From contig OX638131.1 of the NCBI GenBank assembly GCA_951804985.1, positions 103,746,464 to 103,810,463 on the forward strand: a stretch of 64,000 nt of DNA, given 5' to 3'. Source of the DNA: Dryomyza anilis (Eukaryota; Arthropoda; Insecta; Diptera; Dryomyzidae). The stretch's first letter is position 1. Every line of letters starts with the position of its first letter. The notes under the pieces were generated by a model, which saw nothing but the letters and a program-made list of their open reading frames with translations, was not told the DNA's origin and ran no database searches. The translations under genes were made by a program, and so were the position numbers. This document shows positions 12,396 through 24,645 of this stretch, one piece after another.

Positions 12396-13665
12396 AAATA
12401 ATGTATATAATAATTACTCAAACAAATTTAGTACTAACTATAATTGATACAAATCTCCATTGTGTACTGAATTTAGTACTCAAATAAATTTAGTAACAAT
12501 TAAAATGAAGTACCTAACAATATTTAGTACACAACAAAATTTAGTACTTTTTAAAATATTGTGCTAAATAAAATTTGATACTAACATTAACATTTTGTAC
12601 TAATAATTTCATAATTGAGATACTTTTATAATTGAGATACTTTAGATACTTTTCTAATTGAGATACTTGGATAATTGAGATACTTGGATAATTGACATAT
12701 TTGCAAAAATGAGATACTTTTCAAACAGAGATACTTTCATAATTGAGATATTTTAATATTTGAGATACATTTATAATTGAGATACTTTTAAAATATAATT
12801 TTAAAAAAGTAATTAATACAATATTGTATTATATAAAATTTTGTACTTTATAAAATTTTGTACTAAATATAATTTAATCTTAATAAAAAATGTTAGTTAT
12901 AAAAACAAATTTGAGTACTAAATAAATTTAAGTACTAAATAAATTTAAGTTCTAAATAATTTTTAGCTCTAAATAAATTTTAGTACTAAATAAATTTTAG
13001 TACTAAATAAATTTTAGTAATAAATTAATTTAAGTACTAAATAAGTTTAAGATCTAAATAAATTTTAGTACTTAATAATTTTAGTACTAAATAAATTTTA
13101 GTACTTAATAACTTGAGTACAAAATAAATTTAGTACAAAATAAATGTTAGTACTAAATAAATTTTAGTACTAAATAAATTTTTGTACAAAATAAAATTCA
13201 ATACTAAATAAATTTTAGTACTAAATAAATTTTAGTACTAAATAAATTTAAGCACTAAATAAATTTAAGTTCTAAATAAATTTTTGTACTTAATAAATTT
13301 TAGTACTAAATAAATTTTAGTACTAAATAAATTTTAGTACTTAATAAATTTTAGTACTAAATAAATTTTAGTACTAAATAAATTTTAGTACTAAATAAAT
13401 TTAAGTACTAAATAAATTTTAGTACTAAATAAATTTTAGTACTAAATAAATTTTAGTACTAAATAAATTTTAGTTCTAAATAACATTTAGTACTAAATAA
13501 ATGTTAGTACTAAATAAAATTTAATACTAAATAAATATTATAATAAACTAAATAAATATTATAATTACTAAATTTAATTACTAAAGAAATTTTAGTACTC
13601 AATTAATTTTTGTACTAAATAAAAATTAGTACAAAACTCATTTTATTACAAAATTTTGTACATCT
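12396..13665. repeat. 17-18 bp tandem array, AGTACTAAATAAATTTT
   Basis: More than 50 copies of AGTACTAAATAAATTTT, most regular at 12900-13510. The left part (12600-12790) is a block of the unrelated GAGATAC family, so two families are juxtaposed or interleaved here. Non-coding. Confidence 0.92.
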
Positions 13666-14435
13666 TGTAGTTTATAAAAATTCCTTCTTTTTTTTCTTTA
13701 ACTACCTACTTAAGAAATATACACACAACACAACAGCAGCACGTTTTCCAGCTTAATATGATCATCAATGTTATTACTCTATACATTTTTAGTACCTCAC
13801 AAAAAAACACAGCAAATAAATCACGTTGCAACAAAAATGCATTAATATTTATAGACTATAGGCATCGCACAGTACACAACACCCTTTCTCAGAAAACACT
13901 ACATTGCATTTTTTTATTTCACTTTTTTTATAAAACAAATAGGAAAAATATCACGTCGCACTTAAATATCACAGTCAATGCGTAATACTCACTCACTGAT
14001 TTTTCTGTATTAAACAAATAGAAAAAGATTCGCATACAATCAGGCAAATGTCAATGTCCATTTGTTGTGTGTCTGTCTTTTCATTGGTCTGTTAGTATGA
14101 TGTCTGTTGCTACCGTATATATTTGTGATATAATTGTTCATCATAGATGTTCACGTTAATTACTTTTGAAGGGATAAATCATAAAAAACAGCAGAATAAA
14201 CTCGAAATATTAGCACAGTCATATTGAATTGATTAATTTAATTTTTAGGAATGACTAAAAAAAAAAGAATAGATTAATAAGAAATATTCACGAAATTCAT
14301 TATTAAAAAAACATTATAATAAAAATATTTATAATAATGAAATTCATAATTTTAATGAATAGTTTATGGAAACAATGAATAGTTCTTCTGCGTTATGAAT
14401 TTGTTTATTTATACGCAAATATTCGCTTCAGAGAT
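13666..14435. other. Unique AT-rich island
   Basis: Non-periodic sequence. The plus-strand open frame 13758-13985 (75 codons) has no recognisable domain and no codon signal that I can see. A duplicated word, AAACAAATAGRAAAA, occurs near 13934 and 14013. Confidence 0.45.
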
Positions 14436-15545
14436 CTAGATTTTCATAATTTCTTCACATTTATGAATATATTTTTTTCTATTCATCATATTGATGAATA
14501 TATTTTTTTCTATTCATCATATTGATGAACATATTTTTTTCTATTCATCATATTGAAGAACATTTTTTTCTGTGTTTTTAAAAAATAACGAATTTTTGTT
14601 TTTCTATTTACTAAATTATCATGAATAATAATAATATCATCAATAAATAATCTTCTTGGACCATTGAATTGCATGTTTTTTTTATGTACACTAAATCATC
14701 GAAATGCAATAAAATTACAAATATATAATCTTCGTGGTAATGAACAATTTCATAAGTAAAATGAATAATTCATATAATGAATGAATAATAAACAGTTTTC
14801 TGTATTATTATTTTGCTTATTAATAAAAAGATTTCACTCCAATGCATCGTTTTTTATTATATTAATCAATATTTTTTTGCTTATTTGTATTTTCATCATA
14901 TTTATGTTTTCCTATTCATCATATTGATGAATATTTTTATCTGTGTAAATTTCAAAAATATCGAATTGTAATCTTTTTGTACATTAAATTAAATTTAATT
15001 GTCTCTAATTCAGAGCTTTAATAATAATGAATCTTGTTTTTCTATACATCATATTGATGAATATTTTTTTTTGTGTGAATTTCAAAACTAGTATTTTTTG
15101 TACACTAAATTTAAAACAATTGTCTCCAATTCGGACATTTAAAATATTAATAATTAAAAGATTTTTATTATAATGAATATTGTTTTTTTATACATCAGAT
15201 TGATGAATATTTATTCTGTGAAAATTTCCAAACTATCGGACTGTTGTCTTTTTTGTACATTAAACTTAAATAAATTTTCTTCAATTCGAACCTTCAAAAA
15301 TCATGAATGAAAGATTTTTATAATAGTGAATAAAAAATTCATAATTTTAATGAATTGTTCAATAATCTGTTTATTATTATTATGAAATTGTTCAATAATA
15401 TGAAGTTGTCCTATAAATAGCAGCTCATTCAATTCATAAATATTTTTCTGTTCATCATTTTGATGAACAATTTTTATCATTTCATTTTTTCTTATTTTTT
15501 TTAACTTTTCCAAAAAAAAATTAAATTTTTCTAAAATTTTTAAAT
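14436..15545. mobile_element. Remnants of the hairpin MITE family (TTCATCATATTGATGAA)
   Basis: The self-complementary word TTCATCATATTGATGAA or a close variant occurs at about 14481, 14511, 14542, 14912, 15044 and 15190. It is usually followed by ATTTTTTTCTGTG, the right terminus of the complete MITEs at 29527-30385 and 57847-58687. Several truncated or nested copies are likely. Exact borders cannot be set, and the last ~300 bp is AT-rich with weaker similarity. Confidence 0.6.
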
Positions 15546-17105
15546 GCTGATTTTTTTTTTTCTATATTCACCTATGTCGGAATTACATACATGTTGAATT
15601 TACATGCATCTAATTCGCGTCACAGCAAAATTAATATCCGCCTTTTAACATTTTCAAATACTTCATTCTTTATGGAAAAAAATCGGCTTTATATTTTGTA
15701 TAGTACTATGACAGCGCTTTTTCATAGAAACTCCAAAGCATCGACGGACTTTTCGGATTTAATTAAATTTATGATATTTCCAAAAAAATCATTACACGAC
15801 GGCATAACTTAATTTTCAAAATATTATGCGACTCTTACATGCATAACAACATAGAATAGGTATTTTTTTTTATGAGTAGCAGCAGCAACAGCACCCTTTG
15901 CAAAGCAGCAACACATGTTGCCGCCGTGGTTGCTATTGTTGTTTTTGTTGGTTGACGAACGCCATAAGCAACGAACGAACATTGACATTGATTTCGTTAA
16001 CCGGAAATTTGAAACCACAGCCAACAGCAGGGAAATTACGTCGTCAGAACAAAAAGTAGCAAATTACACAAAAAAAAAGTCAAAGTGACTAAAAGTAAAG
16101 AAATCGTAGATACAAAAACAATTGCTGGAATATTTATGTATATGCAAGCGCAATACTATATTGCGACTTCTCTCGTTACATACCAAAAAGTGAATTTAAA
16201 CCAGGAAAAGGAGAAAATTAAAAAGAAAAATGTAGATACTTTATAATGTACAATGACTCAACAGATATTGTACGTTTAGAATTTCATTACAAATGCATTT
16301 AATTTTTAATTAACTGCATTTGCGGCGTATAAACCAAATCTCCAACCCCACCACACCAAATAGTACCAACTCATTGAACAGACCCATTGTGTGATTTTAC
16401 TATTGCACGGAACACAGTCATCGTCGTCGTGAACCCAACCAACACACGCTCTGAGTTATGCGGCCGACTGTGTTTCAATTACAAACCGCCTTGTTCGTTG
16501 CCGCTCTTTACGTTTGTCGTTTATTCAGCGCAATAACTCGCACAATTCACGTGCTGCTAGCGACCAACCGACCCTCTTTAAGCAATTATTGTAAATTATT
16601 TAGTTTTTATACGGTTCTCCGGTGTGTGTGTGTTTCCAACGTGTGTTGTCTGTCCCCACGTTGGCTATGTTTATGCGCATATTTTTTTTTGCTATTTCTT
16701 TTGGACACAAATATTTGCGCTTTTTTTTTGTATGAATTTCGACTTAATTCGCTCTTTTTTGTTTTACACATTCTTTATTTTTAATCTTTTTAATTTTATT
16801 AAAAAAAGGTTAATGGATTAAAGATCCTATAGGTTAATGGTCTCATTGAGTCTTACTTTTTAATATATATATATATTTTTTTTTTTTAATGATATCACTG
16901 TTGGTATCACTATTAATGTTGTAAAATGTTAGATATATTTTAACACTAGCTGGACTCGTACACGACTCGTAATAAGATTTTGTGAATGCAAGGATATGGA
17001 GCAAATTTTTTAATATATCGAACATTTTTATTATTTATATCATTTATAAATGTAGTAACCAAAATCAAACTAATTCTCTGCTAAAACAACTTTTCTCAGA
17101 CTGTG
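15546..17105. other. Unique island with GC-richer segment 16300-16700
   Basis: Mixed unique DNA. Small open frames at 15591-15812 (plus), 15824-16024 (minus) and 16458-16784 (plus) lack recognisable domains, and the last becomes a Phe-rich translation of T-rich DNA. Segment 16320-16660 is GC-richer and includes an ATCGTCGTCGTG run. It could be an untranslated exon or regulatory DNA, but there is no direct evidence. A poly-T run sits at about 16870-16888. Confidence 0.4.
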
Positions 17106-17124
17106 CTACCCCGTAGAATTCTTT

Positions 17125-17485
17125 CCCGTAGAATTTTCACAGTAGAAGTTTAGTGTAGTGAGACTCGGTGTGGTGGGTTTAGGTGTGGTGAATTTTGGTG
17201 TGGTGAGTTTCAGTGTGATGAATTTATTGTGGTAAAATTTAGTGTGGTGAGTTTAAGTGTAGTGAATTTTATTGTGGTGAATTTTAGTGTGGTGAATTTT
17301 AGTGTGGTGAGTTTCAATGTGGTGAGTATCAGTGTGGTGAGTTTTAGTGTGGTGAATTTGAGTGTGGTGAATTTTATTGTGTTGAGTTTTAGTGTGGTGA
17401 ATTTGAGTGTGGTGAGTTTTAGTGTGGAGAACTTAAGTGTGGTGAATTTGAGTGTGGTATGTTTTAGTGTGGTTGATTTTGTTTT
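17125..17485. repeat. 15-bp tandem array, GTGTGGTGAATTTTA
   Basis: About 22 copies of GTGTGGTGAATTTTA with variants GAGTTTCA and GAATTTGA. The repeating Val-Val-Asn-Phe-Ser frame on the plus strand (17229-17498) is a by-product of a 15-bp, codon-multiple unit. T-rich DNA with TTTTTGTTTTTG words follows, to about 17640. Confidence 0.93.
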
Positions 17486-17639
17486 CTATCCTTTTTAATT
17501 TTTCTGTTGTTTTTGAGTTATTGCTTAAGTTTTGTGCTTTTACTTTTGTTTTTGTGTTTGATTTTTGCTTTTGTTTTTGTTTTTGAGTTTTTGTTTTTGT
17601 ATTTGTATTTCAGTTTTTTTGTTTCATCTTCTTAGCTTG

Positions 17640-17890
17640 TATATGTGCCGAGTTATGCCGTTTTGAAAGTTTAGGTTGTATGGGAAGTGCCACGCCCTTT
17701 TGTCCAATCCCGCCCATATATAGCATATAACATCCTCCGGGTTCCATAGTATCCTGGTGCAAAATTTCAGTTAAATCAGTTCAGCGGTTTAGATGTGATG
17801 CTGGAACAAACAGACAGACCGAGAGACTGATACACGCAGAGACTGATAGACGCAGAGACTGACAGACGGATATTTTATATATCTGCTAAT
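17640..17890. mobile_element. Dispersed transposon remnant
   Basis: GC-richer sequence of a type dispersed in higher-fly genomes: GGGAAGTGCCACGCCC, then TCCGGGTTCCATAG, then AAAATTTCAGTTAAATCAG, then ACAAACAGACAGACCGAGAG with short GACTGATA/GACTGACA repeats. I recognise the style (CCACGCCC plus AAATTTCAGTTAAAT plus ACAAACAGACAGAC) but cannot name the family. No coding remains. Confidence 0.5.
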
Positions 17891-17929
17891 TTCATTATTC
17901 GTTTATAATTCAATAACTATTCTATTAAT

Positions 17930-20085
17930 AATATAAAATAAATTATAAAGAATGAAAAAAATTAATAAAAATAACAAAAAAAAATTAAAAAGAATGAAAA
18001 AAAAAATTAAAAAGAATCAAAAAAAAAAATAAAAAAGGATGCAAAAAAAATTAAAAAGAATGAATGAAAGAAAAAGAATGAAAATTAAAATTAAAAAATT
18101 AAAAAGAATAAAAAAGAATGGGAAGAACAAAAAAAAAAAATACAGAATAAAAAAAAAATAAAAATTATTTAAAAAAAAAAACAATAAAAAATAATTTTTA
18201 TAAATACGTTTTTATAAATACTTGTTTTGGTTCTAAGTTTTATATTAAAACGGTTGCGGTAAACCAGTTCAAAGTCACTGTTATGGCTTTTATTTAGATT
18301 CTTGTATTAAAAAAAGAAAAAAATATATATTTTTATCAAAATCCAATTTCTTTACCAACAATATTAATGTAGTCTATTTTAATTTAATTTTTGAATATGT
18401 TCCGAGAAATTTTTGTTCGTTTCACTGTTTTTGTATTTATTTGACTTGGATTTACTACACAATGTATTCGAAATTCAGCTTCTGCATATTGCAGGAACGT
18501 TTTTCAGTAAGTATTGTATACATCAATGTAGAATAAAGAATTGCATTTGATTTTCGACGCATATAAAATTAATTTCCTATTTGTATTTTCTTTTTAATGT
18601 AAATATTTTAATAAAAAAATTTTAAATTTAATAAAAATAAATTTAAATTTAAAAAAGTAATAAATATTAGTAAAATGAATAAAATTAATATACAAAAAAG
18701 TCATCCATGATAAAAATGTATTAAATATGAATAAAACTGAAAAATTAATACAAACAAAAGAGTACAAAAATAAAAGAATTAAAAAAAATATATATGTATA
18801 AAGAAAAAAAAATGGAAAAAATACTTAAAAGTGAATTATAAAAGGATATAAATAAAGAATAAAAATGATGAAAATTGAAAAAATGGATTTAAATAAAAAT
18901 ATAAAAAAAAAATCAAATAAAGTTTTACAAAACAAGAAAAGATAACAAAGGTAAAAATTTTAACCTTTCCTTGATGATAATAGTCAAATATGAATACAAG
19001 TAAAAAAATAAACTAATAAAAAGAAAAAAATTAAAATTTTTAAAAATAAATAAAAAATATAAAAAAAAGAATTTTAAAAGAAATAATTATAAAAAAGAAT
19101 AGCAAAAAAAAAAGAATGGCAAAAAAATAAAAACTGAAAATATTTACGATTTTAGGAAAAGAAATAAAAAATATATATATTTTAAATAAGAAAAAAAATG
19201 AAAACAAAAATAAAAGAAGAATAAATATTTATAAATGCGAATGTAAAATTATATCAAAAATACATAAAAAATAAATTTAAAATTTTATATTAAATTAATA
19301 ATTTTGAAAAAGTAATTAAAATTTATACATTAAATAAAATTTAATAAACATATGAATGAAACTGAATAAAAATAAACAGAAATGTATGAAAATTGATAAA
19401 AATTAATAAAATTGAATCAGAAAAGGAAGAAAGAATTAAAAAATAAAGAAATAATTAAAAAATAAAGAAAGATTAAAAAAATAATATATTTAAAAAAAAA
19501 TAAACAAAAAACTAAAATAATAAATATTTTTAAAAGCAAATGTAAAAAGCAATAATAAAAACGAAAAAATAAACAATAAATAAATTACAAATTTAAAATT
19601 AAATTAAAAATGTTGAAAAATTAAGAATAAAATCTATGCATTAAATAAAAACTGAATCAAAACTAATTGAATAAAAAAATAAAGCAAGAATTATTATGAA
19701 AGAATAAGAAAAAGAAAGAATAAATAAAATAAAGAAAGGTTAAAAAAATAAAAACAAAAAAAAAATTAAAACCAATAAATAAATGAATTAGAACAAAATT
19801 AAAAAAAGAAATAATACCAATTAAAACAAATAAATTAAAAAAAAAACAAAAATCAAAAGAATAATTATATTTATAAATGCGAATGTAAAAGAATATAAAT
19901 AAAAATAAAAAATAAATTAAAAATTTTGAAAAAATAATAAAATTTATTCATTTAATCAAATTTAATAAATATTATAAATGAAACTGAATAAAACGGAACA
20001 GAAATGTATGAAAATTAATATAAATGAATAAAAATAGAATCAAAAAATTTAGTACTCTCTAAGAACTTGATAAATTTTTATATTT
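17930..20085. repeat. A-rich low-complexity tract with one unique interruption
   Basis: A-run-rich plus strand similar to 6456-8375, interrupted at about 18190-18600 by ordinary unique DNA. Segments containing TTTATAAATGCGAATGTAAAA recur near 19229 and 19869, and AATGAAACTGAATAAAA recurs near 19354 and 19976. This indicates a duplication about 630 bp long. Non-coding. Confidence 0.85.
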
Positions 20086-21260
20086 TGAGTAATATTGCAC
20101 TAAATATTGTTATGATTTTAAAATAAACAAAGTTAAGACTGGTCTCAGATTTCTACTTACTCCCATTTAAAGCAAAAAATTCACTGTAAACAAAATGAAA
20201 AAAATATAAAACATAAAATATGTTGCAAAAAAAAAAACGAATACAAAAAATAAAGAAAATAAATTGTTTACGTTAAAACTTTTGTTGCATGCGACTGAAC
20301 AGGTGCGCGACTGAGTCGAGTACTCGCAACTATAACTGGCAACATATGTGTGAAGTTGGCAACAACACAAACCTCGAAAGTGTGTGAATGTGTGCATATG
20401 TGTGAGTACTCACGTTTGTGTGCGTCTGATTTATGTGTTTTGGAATTGAATTTGATTTGCTTTGCATTGTTTTGTGTAGCTCCATTTAAGCGTTGTGATT
20501 TAAACTCGACGATGATAATGACGACGACGCGACGTCGACATCTTTGTTTTCATACTTGAGAATTTATCTCACGAAGTTACTTAATACTCTGACGTTGGGG
20601 ACCTTGGAACTGAAAACTAACGACACACATCTCCGACTGACACACACTGTAGTAACACGCGAGGTGAGGTTATTACTTTTTTTTTGCATTAGTTTTAAAT
20701 TAAAATAAATGTATGCGTTTTTAGTTGCATAATTTTTTAAATATTAGCTTAGTACCTTAGTAGAAATTTACAGTATGAAGACGAGTTATGTTCCTGACCT
20801 GATCATATTAATTATGAAACTGTTCAGGTTTTGACAAGTTTAATTTATAATTTTCAATGCTTGACTTTAGCCCTAGCACTGTTTCAATATATATTCTATT
20901 TAATTATTTATTATTTAAAAAAGCTTTATTGTAATAAATCTCTTTTTTATCTGTTTTTTGACTTTACCACAGATGCGGGTACACTCAACTCATCATTCAG
21001 TTTTTCTATTTCTTTTACTCCTCATTTTATAATCAATTTTTCCTCAACATCTCCCAGTTAGTATATGTTTCGCCTGATGTGTTGTTCGCGCTGTTAAACG
21101 TCTTCAATTGCGTGAATTAAATGAGGTTTCAGCACGAGTGCACTTCGTGTTGCAAAGACAATTTTTACGTTCCAAAGGTTTTTGTATTTTTTTTTATCGA
21201 TTTTTACTATGGCAAATCAAAATATTATTCTTACTTCATGGAATGTTACTTAAAGAGGGT
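20086..21260. other. Unique island with GC-richer core 20280-20670
   Basis: The core is rich in GTGTG words and contains an AATGACGACGACGCGACG stretch and a donor-like GCGAG|GTGAGG at about 20659-20666. Opposite-strand small open frames (20167-20397, 20350-20559) are not convincing. A transcribed untranslated exon ending at that donor is possible but weakly supported. Confidence 0.35.
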
Positions 21261-21264
21261 TGCT

Positions 21265-22380
21265 ATAGTACAAAAAATTAAAAAATAAAACAGTAAAAAA
21301 CTTAAAAAAATAAATAAAAACCTAAGAAATTATAAAAAAAAAACTGAGAAATTATAAAAAAAAAAAATTAAAAAATTATAAAAAAAACTAAGAAATTATA
21401 AAAAATAAAAAAAAATAACACATAAGAAATTAAAAATAAAAAAATAAAAAGAAATTATAAAAAAATAAAAAAAACTAAGAAATTATAAAAAATAAAAAGA
21501 AATTATTAAAAACAAAATAAAATTATAAAAAAACTAAGATATTATAAAAAATATTAAAAATATAAAAAAACTAAGATATTATAAAAAATATTAAAAATAT
21601 AAAAAAATATAATAAAAATATAAAAAATATAAAAAATATAAAAAAAAATAAAAAAATATTAAAAATATAAAAAAACTGAGATATTATAAAAAATATTAAA
21701 AATATAAAAAAATATAAAAAAAATATAAAAAAAATAATATTGAAAAATATATAAAACATATACAAAAAATATAAAAAATATAAAAATATAAAAAAATAGA
21801 AAAAATAGAAAAATATAAAAAAAATATAAAAAATATAAAAAATATAAAAAAATATAAAAAATATAAAAAATATAAAAAAATATAAAATAATGTAAAAAAA
21901 ATATAAAAAAATATAAAAAAATATAAAAAAATATAAATAAATATAAAAAAATATAAAAAATATAAAAAAATATAAAAAAATATAAAAAAATATAAAAAAA
22001 TATTAAAAAAATATAAAAAAATATAAAAAAATATAAAAAAAATATAAAAAATATAAAAAATATAAAAAATTATAAAATAATGTAAAAAAAATATAAAAAA
22101 ATATAAATAAATATAAAAAAATATAAAAAATATAAAAAAATATAAAAAATATAAAAAAATATAAAAAAAATATAAAAAAATATAAAAAAAATATAAAAAA
22201 ATATAAAAAAATATAAAAAAAATATAAAAAAATATAAAAAAATATAAAAATATAAAAAAATATAAAAAAATATAAAAAAATATAAAAAAAATATATAAAA
22301 AATAAAAAATATATATAAAAAAATATTAAAAATATAAAAAAAATATAAAAAAATATAAAAAATAAAAAAAACAAAAAAAT
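21265..22380. repeat. TATAAAAAA microsatellite-like array
   Basis: An 8-10 bp unit, TATAAAAAA, dominates from about 21600 to 22360. The left part carries a longer CTAAGAAATTATAAAAAA unit. On the minus strand it reads as FFYIF repeats with no biological meaning. Confidence 0.93.
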
Positions 22381-22490
22381 TATATAATTTATTTTTTAAA
22401 ATAAAAACAATATGTCAGCATTATATAAAATATATTATACAAAATTCTCATATCATCCTTAATTTCGTTGAATGTTTAATTAGATGAATG

Positions 22491-22603
22491 TTTTATTAAT
22501 CCAGACATTTCAGAGCTCATGAGGGGTCTTATACATATAATCTTTATAGCATAATTCATAAATTATGACATCCAAAATGTTTTGGTCGTTATTTAGTACA
22601 TAT
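22491..22603 (+). repeat. Left copy of a flanking direct repeat
   Basis: TTATTAATCCAGACATTTCA and the ~100 bp after it are matched by 23941-24050 (TTATTAATTTAGACATTTTA and following), including shared CATAAATTATGACATC-type words. The left copy is interrupted by the element at 22604-23643 and the right copy is not, so the right copy serves as an empty-site reference. Confidence 0.65.
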
Positions 22604-23643
22604 CGACGCCTCTTACGAAAACCCACATATTTCAATTTGCTTACGAAAAACATCACCTTTTTCGAAACTACGAAAAGAAGCACAAGTTCAGTTTCCCCAT
22701 GAACACAACCACATCTCTATTATACCCAAGAAATGAAGCATATATGTTTTATAGCCACGAAATGAAGTATAACTCTATTTTCGCCACGAAAAGAAACACT
22801 TTTACATTTAGCTATGAAAAAAAGCTCATCTATCATTTCCCCAAGAATAAAAGCATATATATATTTATTCAAGAAAGTTATCCCAGTAGACCGTTTGTGC
22901 ACAAGAGCAAATTTAATTTGAAAAATGTGCTCCTTAGGAATTTGGCCAGAACCCACTTGCGTCATTGGACAATTTTTTGAATAAATTTGTTCCTTCGGGA
23001 TTTGCTCAGATCCGACTTGAGTCATTGGACTATTTTTTGGAAAAATTCTTCTCTTAGGATTTGGCCAGAACCCACATGCGTCATTGGACATTTTTTTGGA
23101 AAAATGTGTTCCTTTGGGATTTGGCTAGAACCCACATGCGTCATTGGACCTTTTTTTGATAAAAATTTCCGTCTTTGGGATTTGGCCAGAACTCACTTGC
23201 GTCATTGGACAATTTTGCTGGAAAATTTCTTCCTTTAGGATTTGGCCAGAACCCACTTGCGTCATTGGACATTTTTTTGGAAAATTTCTTCCTTTAGGAT
23301 TTTGCCAGAACTCACTTGCATCATTCGACATTTTTTGGAAAAATGTCCGTCTTTGGGATTGGACACAACCCACTAGCGTCATTGGAATTTTTTTTTGGAA
23401 AAATTTGTTCCTTTAGGATTTTCCCAGAACATAAGTCATTTTTTTGAAAAATTTCTTCCGTTTGGATTTCAGCAAATAATGTCCAGTGACACACCTGGAA
23501 ACCATGTCATCAATGATAAATCAACAAATTTAGTTATAATACAATTTCACCTCCATCATCAACATTGTTTTAATGAACACATTTTTTAAGTGCCGTTTTT
23601 CGTAAGAAAATTGAAACGTGTGGGTTTTCCTAAGAGGCGTCGA
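22604..23643. mobile_element. TIR element carrying internal tandem arrays
   Basis: Inverted termini CGACGCCTCTTACGAAAACC (left) and its imperfect complement ending AGAGGCGTCG (right) extend about 45 bp each (22604-22650, 23591-23643). Flanks read ATAT on both sides, a possible 4-bp target duplication. Left of centre is a ~30-bp degenerate tandem (CACGAAAAGAA / CCCAAGAAATGAA units, 22670-22880). Right of centre is a 60-bp tandem (22915-23485). It has no transposase frame, so it is a non-autonomous element that has amplified satellite-like DNA inside itself. Superfamily not determined. Confidence 0.7.
22915..23485. repeat. 60-bp tandem array inside the TIR element
   Basis: Nine to ten units of about 60 bp. 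Each contains GGATTTGGCCAGAACCCAC, then TTGCGTCATTGGAC, then a T-run and GGAAAAATTTCTTCC. Because 60 is a codon multiple, several overlapping chance frames on both strands repeat motifs such as IWPEPTCVIGHFFGK. The last two units decay. I do not call these genes. Confidence 0.9.
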
Positions 23644-23940
23644 TATAATGTCGGGATTACCTTCAATACTCTTTTGTTGTCCGAATTAAATACAATACAG
23701 ATTATATAATGTAGCCTCGACGTTATTTTCTCATTCGAAATGCTGTCCGTGTGAAACGTAAAACGATAATTTTCGAAAAATATATAAAATATAAAATCCT
23801 GAATCTAATTTCGACACTTGGAATTACAAAAAAAAAAAAAGTATTTGCTTACGGCATACAATTTAATTTATTAGAATTTAGTATATTTAATATATCCATT
23901 AATAAACCCAAATTTCAAAGTACCATGAACTATGTTGGAT

Positions 23941-24050
23941 TTTTTATTAATTTAGACATTTTAAAGCTCATTAATAGGCTAATTATATAATCTGTTTGTA
24001 ATAAAAAAAAAAACAATTCATAAATAATGACATCAAAAATAGGATTTATT
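23941..24050 (+). repeat. Right copy of the flanking direct repeat (uninterrupted)
   Basis: Diverged direct copy of 22491-22603. After it the sequence reads ATGTCGGAATTACG, matching AATGTCGGGATTACC found immediately right of the inserted element at 23643. The similarity thus continues across the insertion point. The stretch 23650-23940 between the copies is AT-rich with a 79-codon frame (23751-23990) that I do not regard as a gene. Confidence 0.65.
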
Positions 24051-24359
24051 GATATTAGGTCATGTCGGAATTACGTGCAAAACTTTTTCTATTCGTAATT
24101 TGATCTCGACGATTTTTTTTTTGTTATATGTTGCTGATATTGGTTCTACATTTTCAGATATATCCTGTTAATGGGTACATAAGGCTACCAACCGTACCCT
24201 TTTGGGAGGACCATATTTTTTTTCTATCAGCTGTCCTCCTTAAAATTATCCAAAGTCTAATTTGTACTTCTTTTTTGAATTATCATCGATTTTCGTTTGC
24301 TTATCTCAGATTATCTCAGATTACTCAGAATACTTTTTCGAATGAAATATGCGAAAATA

Positions 24360-24645
24360 GAGCTATAGGAATATGAATCTATAGAAATATGAGACTATAG
24401 GAATATACTAAAGAGCAATGAGACAGTAGAACGGGTTTAAAGGTACAGTCGAAATAAGAGAATGTGAAACTGTGGGCATATGAAACTATGGGAATGTAGA
24501 ACTGGGGGAATACGGAACTATGAAAATATGAAACTATGGGAATTTGGAACTATGGGAATCTGAAACTATGGAACTCATGTTATATGAAACATTGGTATAT
24601 AGAACAACAGAACATTAGAACTATGGTAATATAGAAATTGAATTA
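24360..24645. repeat. Degenerate 13-17 bp array, GGAATATGAAACTATG
   Basis: About 16 copies of GGAATATGAAACTATG-like units with variants GGAACTATG and GTAGAACTG. The array fades by about 24645. Confidence 0.8.

Noticed and set aside
18490..18515. Donor-like TTTTTCA|GTAAGTATT with a nearby CAG acceptor
   Set aside because: Would define an exon of only 12-28 nt with a poor pyrimidine tract and no phase support.
22720..23416. Overlapping frames repeating a WPEPTCVIGHFF-like motif on both strands
   Set aside because: The 60-bp tandem unit is a codon multiple; reading frames exist on both strands with no start signal and decay with the array.
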